DNA of 64,000 bases, from assembly GCA_964437335.1 (NCBI GenBank), contig CAYTGL010000008.1, positions 1 through 64,000 on the forward strand, given 5' to 3'. The translations under genes were made by a program, and so were the position numbers. The DNA is from JAITWN01 sp964437335 (lineage in GTDB: Bacteria; Pseudomonadota; Gammaproteobacteria; SZUA-140). Below, piece after piece: positions 60,071 to 64,000 of this stretch (position 1 is its first letter; each line of letters begins with the position of its first letter). The notes under the pieces are model-generated. The model saw only the letters and a program-made list of their open reading frames with translations, did no database searches and was not told the DNA's origin.

Positions 60071-62843
60071 ATTCTGTTTGCGCTGACGTCGCTGTCTCCG
60101 CCGTCACCGTCGCTGATGCCTCGAGCGCGTGGTCAATCGCGTGTCCAAGCTGTTCAGCCGATTGTCGAAGTTCGTGATCATCCGCGTCGCGCGCGATCAG
60201 GCGCTCCAGATCTTCAATGAAGACCGGGAGATCCCCGACGCCAAAATAACCGGCGATACCCTTGAGTTCATGAGCCAGATCGGCCAGCGCGCTGCGATCA
60301 CCTTCCGTCGCGGCACGTGTGATGCGCTGGCGCTGATCCAGGATCGACGCGACCAGCCTGGGCCAGAGGCGGGCGTGGATCTCGTTACTCGCATGCGCCC
60401 GGTCAACCTGCGGTCTGCGGCCCTCGGTTGCCGGTAACACGCACAGCGTGCGGATCAGTTCCCATAATTGCGGCTCGTCGAGTGGTTTCAGCAGGCATGC
60501 ATCGATAGCGGATTGCCGCAACTTTTCCGAGTCGTTGAAGAACACGTCGGCGGTCAGCGCAATGATCGGTATATGCCGCAACGACGGACGCAGGCGACGC
60601 AGCCTCCGGGCGGTCTCGGCGCCGTCCATACCGGGCAGATGCAGGTCTATGATGACCAGTTCATAGTCCTCCGCGCTCGCGTGCGCGAGCGCCTCGTCGC
60701 CACTTGCCGACTGGGTAACCTCGACACCGGCCTGCTCCAGCACGCGCGTCACCAGTGTCCGGTTGAAATCGTTGTCCTCGGCGAGCAGCACGCGCAGCCC
60801 GGTGAATTCTCCGGAGTCCATGTCCTGATCGATCTCGTCGCCAGTCGCGCCATGGGTCTCCATACCGGCAAGCTCAATACCCAGCAGCGCGCAGAGGCTC
60901 CGGTGCAGGATATCCCGCCGGACCGGCTTGATCGTAATCCTGAGCCCTGAATCGCTCAGTGATCGGCTGAGCAGGGTAGTCCGCGTACAATTGACCATCA
61001 GCAGCATGGGAATATGGTATTGCCGCCGAATCAGGTCCGCGAGGCTATCCGCATCGCTGCCGCCGCCTTCGATGCTCGCCTGATCGTTGCCGATGCCGAA
61101 GACGACCAGCTCAAATGGCTCGCCAGCCTGCTGTGCGCCGCTCAGCATCTCGGCAATCTGCTCGCGCCGCCGCGCGAGGTAGACATTGATCGACCAGGTC
61201 AACAGCAGATTGCGAACCGCGCGGCGGGCGAGCGGGTTGTCGTCGTAGAGCAGGATCTTTCTGCCGGCGAGCGCGGGCGCGGCGGTGTGATCGTCCTGCG
61301 AGGCCTGCAGTTCGCATTTGAACGTACACCAGAAAGTCGAACCGACGCCGGGTTCGCTCGAAACCCCGATCTTGCCGCCCCACAGCGTGACCAGGCGCGA
61401 CACAATCGCAAGCCCGAGCCCGGTACCGCCGTAACGGCGGGAGATCGTCGAATCGGCCTGATGAAAGGAGTTGAAGATCCGATCGACGACATCGCGCGCG
61501 ATGCCGATCCCCGTGTCGATCACCCGCAGTTCAATCTCGATTTTATTTTCTTCCATCGCGACGAGATGGACCTGAATATTGACACTGCCACGCTCGGTAA
61601 ACTTGATTGCGTTGTTCATCAGATTGATGACGACCTGACGGAAACGCACGGCATCGCCGACAAGCTTGAGCGGCACGTCGGAATCGATCAGCAGGACCAG
61701 CTCGAGTTCTTTTTCCCGAGCATCGTGGCCAAGCATGCACAACACGTCCTCGAGCACGTCGCGCAGATCGAATTCGCTTTGATCGAGCTGGACCGTTCCC
61801 GATTCAAGCTTTGAAAACGACAGGATGTCATCGATGACCCTGAGCAGCTGAGTCGAGGCACAACCGATCGTGCGGGCATATTCATACTGATCGGCGCTCA
61901 GTCCTGACTTCTCGAGCAGTGAGGTGTAGCCGAGGATCGCGTTGATCGGCGTGCGTATCTCATGGCTCATGTTCGCGAGGAAATTGGCCTTTTCATTTCC
62001 GGCGACCAGTGCTTTTTCGCGTGCAGCTTCAACTTCGCTGTTTTTCTGCTCCAGTTCCCGAATTGTCGACTGCAGCCTGCCGGTCGCTTCCTCGATCTCG
62101 TTCTGCATGCGGTTACGCGACTGCTCCATGACCGCCACCATTTCATTGAAACCTTGTTCCAGCGCCCCGATCTCGCCACCGGTCGAGGGCGCGACCCGGG
62201 TTTCGAGGTGGCCTTTGCGCGCATCGTTGACCGCATGACTGAGGCGAATGATCGGCCTGACTATGCCACGCCCCATCCACAACGCGATCAGCATGCTGAA
62301 GACGGCGGTCGCCGCCGCGATCAGGACGATATTGTGAATGACCGCCTGTTGGCGGGCGAGGGTGCTCTCCCGGGACAGGCTGACTTCGACCCAACCGATC
62401 GGCATTGCGTCCGCGGCGGTGATCGCGCTGTCGGATCCGGGGATCAACTCCTCATTATCCGAAACGGTGATACTGGTTCTGTGGATCGGGGCGCTGAAAT
62501 TCATCAGCAGGCTGCCGCCGCCGGCGGGCCGAAGCGTGCCTTGATCATGCGTTGCCTGCGCAATGACGCGCCGCCCGGCGTCCATGATCGCGACCGCGTG
62601 AACGTCATTTTGTCCGAGCGTGTACTGGATAAGCTGGTTCAGTCGCTCGATGTTCTCGGAAAACAGGCCAAACTCGCTTTCGTCCGCGAGATATCGTGCG
62701 ATCGTCTCGCCGCGATCCCGCAGGGCCGCCTCGATATCCTGGATGCGGGTCGATACCATGTATTTTCCGAGCACCAGGCTGAAGAGCAGCAGTGGCACCA
62801 TGGTCAGCAGCAGCACCCGCAGGCGTATCCCGGTATTGCTCAT
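60042..62843 (-). CDS. Hybrid sensor histidine kinase (HAMP, HisKA, HATPase, two receivers, Hpt)
   Basis: A 933-residue membrane kinase of BarA/GacS-like layout. Two membrane helices (about 7-27 and 160-185) flank a periplasmic sensor, followed by HAMP, coiled coil, the phospho-His in MSHEIRTPINAIL, the ATPase domain (NLMNNAIKFTERG, GTGLGLAIV), a first receiver-like domain, a second receiver (LLAEDNDFNR, VIIDLHLPGMDG) and a C-terminal Hpt (LAHELKGIAGYFG). The first receiver lacks the phosphoacceptor Asp (VVFGIGND), so it is a pseudoreceiver. It starts as ATGA on the binding-protein gene. Confidence 0.92.
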   Translation of the reverse strand: MSNTGIRLRVLLLTMVPLLLFSLVLGKYMVSTRIQDIEAALRDRGETIARYLADESEFGLFSENIERLNQLIQYTLGQNDVHAVAIMDAGRRVIAQATHDQGTLRPAGGGSLLMNFSAPIHRTSITVSDNEELIPGSDSAITAADAMPIGWVEVSLSRESTLARQQAVIHNIVLIAAATAVFSMLIALWMGRGIVRPIIRLSHAVNDARKGHLETRVAPSTGGEIGALEQGFNEMVAVMEQSRNRMQNEIEEATGRLQSTIRELEQKNSEVEAAREKALVAGNEKANFLANMSHEIRTPINAILGYTSLLEKSGLSADQYEYARTIGCASTQLLRVIDDILSFSKLESGTVQLDQSEFDLRDVLEDVLCMLGHDAREKELELVLLIDSDVPLKLVGDAVRFRQVVINLMNNAIKFTERGSVNIQVHLVAMEENKIEIELRVIDTGIGIARDVVDRIFNSFHQADSTISRRYGGTGLGLAIVSRLVTLWGGKIGVSSEPGVGSTFWCTFKCELQASQDDHTAAPALAGRKILLYDDNPLARRAVRNLLLTWSINVYLARRREQIAEMLSGAQQAGEPFELVVFGIGNDQASIEGGGSDADSLADLIRRQYHIPMLLMVNCTRTTLLSRSLSDSGLRITIKPVRRDILHRSLCALLGIELAGMETHGATGDEIDQDMDSGEFTGLRVLLAEDNDFNRTLVTRVLEQAGVEVTQSASGDEALAHASAEDYELVIIDLHLPGMDGAETARRLRRLRPSLRHIPIIALTADVFFNDSEKLRQSAIDACLLKPLDEPQLWELIRTLCVLPATEGRRPQVDRAHASNEIHARLWPRLVASILDQRQRITRAATEGDRSALADLAHELKGIAGYFGVGDLPVFIEDLERLIARDADDHELRQSAEQLGHAIDHALEASATVTAETATSAQTESTSPPGTSA

Positions 62844-63850
62844 CGGTCCGCCTGCCATCGATCGGATCCTTCGACAGCAATCAATAACCGCGCGAGCTGC
62901 TGCTGACCCCGGATCTCGATATCTAGGGCGCGTGCGACAGCACGGTTGACGGCTACGTCGAAGTATTCGGGATGGTCCGGTGAGGGGAGCCGCCACGGGC
63001 GTCCGGGCCTGGCGATTGCGGCAACCGCCATGTCGATCACCGCTTCCGCGGCCTGGCGGCCGACCTGCTCCGGCGATGTAAACAGCGCCGCGAGCGCCCC
63101 GGCGTCGACAAGCGACTGCGAAAAACCGATGACCGGGACCTGATGCTGATAGGCCATATATAACAGCCATTTCGCGTGATTCGGCGAGATCACTTCGGAG
63201 TCGGGAAATACCAGGACCGCTTCGCCGAGCTCGAGCGCTTCGCTGAATGCCTCAACCGGATTGCGCGCCGAGGTGAAATCGACGATTTGCAGATCGAGGT
63301 TACTTCTGCGGGCGGCGGCGGTCAATTCGGGTTTCAGGTATCGGGAATGTTTGCTCAGTAAAACGCTTGCGCGTCTGATATCAGGCAGAGCGATGCGCAG
63401 CAGGCGGAACTGGCGGTCGAATGGTTGATCGAGATATAACGCCGATGCCATCGATTTTTTCTGTCTGGCGCGAATCTGTTTTTGCGTCCAGATCGCGTTG
63501 AATGCCTCTCGGGTGATCAGGATATTGAATATCGGCGTTGCAGGAAAGCGTTCGTGCGCAAAGCGCGCGGCTTGCGCGCCAATCGGGATCACGAGATCGG
63601 GAGAGGTACCATCGTCGTCAGCTCTATCCGACTGACCGTCGCCCAGGGTGACCAACTCGATATTGAACGGAATCGCCGGTCCTGCCATGCGCAAAAGGGT
63701 ATCCCGGAAGCTGTCCCAGGTCGCGTGATAGACCTGCTCGTCGGCGCTCAGCACAACCGTCAGGTGATGCGCTTGTCCGGCTGTGGCTCCGCCAGGCGTC
63801 ACAAGCGCAATCAACAGCGGCAGTAGTATTCCAGGCCAGTGCAGTTTCAT
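62840..63850 (-). CDS. ABC-type periplasmic substrate-binding protein (ABC_sub_bind family)
   Basis: A 336-residue exported protein with a signal peptide (about 1-25, ending ATA) and two Rossmann-like lobes of the ABC sugar/tryptophan substrate-binding type (DUF534). Segments such as VIPIGAQAARFAHERF and VLVFPDSEVISPNHAKWLLYMAYQHQVPVIGFSQSLVDAGALAA are typical. No ABC permease or ATPase is beside it. Instead it is joined by ATGA overlap to the histidine kinase, so it may act as a periplasmic sensor partner. The ligand is unknown. Confidence 0.88.
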   Translation of the reverse strand: MKLHWPGILLPLLIALVTPGGATAGQAHHLTVVLSADEQVYHATWDSFRDTLLRMAGPAIPFNIELVTLGDGQSDRADDDGTSPDLVIPIGAQAARFAHERFPATPIFNILITREAFNAIWTQKQIRARQKKSMASALYLDQPFDRQFRLLRIALPDIRRASVLLSKHSRYLKPELTAAARRSNLDLQIVDFTSARNPVEAFSEALELGEAVLVFPDSEVISPNHAKWLLYMAYQHQVPVIGFSQSLVDAGALAALFTSPEQVGRQAAEAVIDMAVAAIARPGRPWRLPSPDHPEYFDVAVNRAVARALDIEIRGQQQLARLLIAVEGSDRWQADR

Positions 63851-63855
63851 CGTCG

Positions 63856-64000
63856 TCAGGACCGCAATATGAGTTGCAGGTAAGTGCGCCTGTCGAACAC
63901 GTTCTCACGGCTGAATTCCGCATATTCTTCGTCGGCGAGATTCTGCACGATCAGCGCCAGGCTGCCGCGCGCCCTCCAGAGTGAAAACCCTTTGCCGAGT
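63856..64000 (-). CDS. C-terminus of a TonB-dependent outer-membrane receptor (partial)
   Basis: Only the last 47 residues are in the window; the gene continues off the right edge. The sequence LALIVQNLADEEYAEFSREN and the final beta strand TYLQLILRS are characteristic of the last strands of TonB-dependent receptor barrels. The stop is 5 bp upstream of the binding-protein start, so receptor, binding protein and kinase form an operon. Confidence 0.75.
   Translation of the reverse strand, partial: LGKGFSLWRARGSLALIVQNLADEEYAEFSRENVFDRRTYLQLILRS

Noticed and set aside
1..64000. CRISPR arrays, tRNA and rRNA genes
   Set aside because: No direct-repeat array with regular spacers and no cloverleaf or rRNA-like sequence was seen in the gaps between genes.

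Overview
The window is a high-GC gammaproteobacterial chromosome segment, probably from a Chromatiales-like or related lineage. The family is inferred from gene order and protein character; no rRNA is present. Two backbone blocks are typical of Gammaproteobacteria: gyrA-serC-pheA-tyrA-aroA-cmk-rpsA-ihfB-lapA-lapB-pyrF on the left, and rne/rluC-maf-yceD-rpmF-plsX-fabH-fabD-fabG-acpP-fabF-pabC-mltG-tmk-holB-pilZ-tatD on the right. No tRNA, rRNA, CRISPR array or intact insertion sequence was seen.

Layout. 1-14.5 kb: gyrase A, then serine and aromatic amino-acid synthesis (serC, serA, pheA, a type I-beta DAHP synthase, tyrA, aroA), then cmk, rpsA, ihfB, the LPS-assembly pair lapA/lapB, and pyrF. 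14.6-19 kb: a small helix-hairpin-helix protein, a bifunctional GDP-mannose enzyme, APS kinase (cysC) and an SLC13/RCK transporter. 19.1-39.2 kb: a large surface-glycan locus. It opens with a MarR-type EPS regulator that has a good sigma70 promoter and a palindromic operator candidate. Then come two LicD/fukutin-like transferases, a TagD-like cytidylyltransferase, a TagB/F-like glycerophosphotransferase, a methyltransferase, an odd ABC-fold membrane protein without ATPase, four glycosyltransferases, an AT-rich methyltransferase/GT8 cassette, and a WbpV-WbpL-WbpM-GalU set. 39.2-48.6 kb: rne (minus), rluC, a HAD phosphatase, a signal peptide peptidase, a P-type ATPase (minus) and maf (minus). 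48.7-60 kb: the fatty-acid/cell-envelope/replication operon. 60-64 kb, minus strand: the 3' end of a TonB-dependent receptor, an ABC-type periplasmic binding protein and a hybrid histidine kinase with a degenerate first receiver domain.

The part most likely to be new is the glycan locus. It combines a CDP-glycerol (teichoic-acid-like) module and paired LicD proteins with a proteobacterial undecaprenyl-phosphate sugar module, and no recognisable flippase, polymerase or ABC ATPase lies in the window. A second notable theme is a family of near-perfect intergenic palindromes built on GGGTCAGACCC. At least seven copies are scattered through the backbone, and two of them supply the stop codon of the preceding gene.
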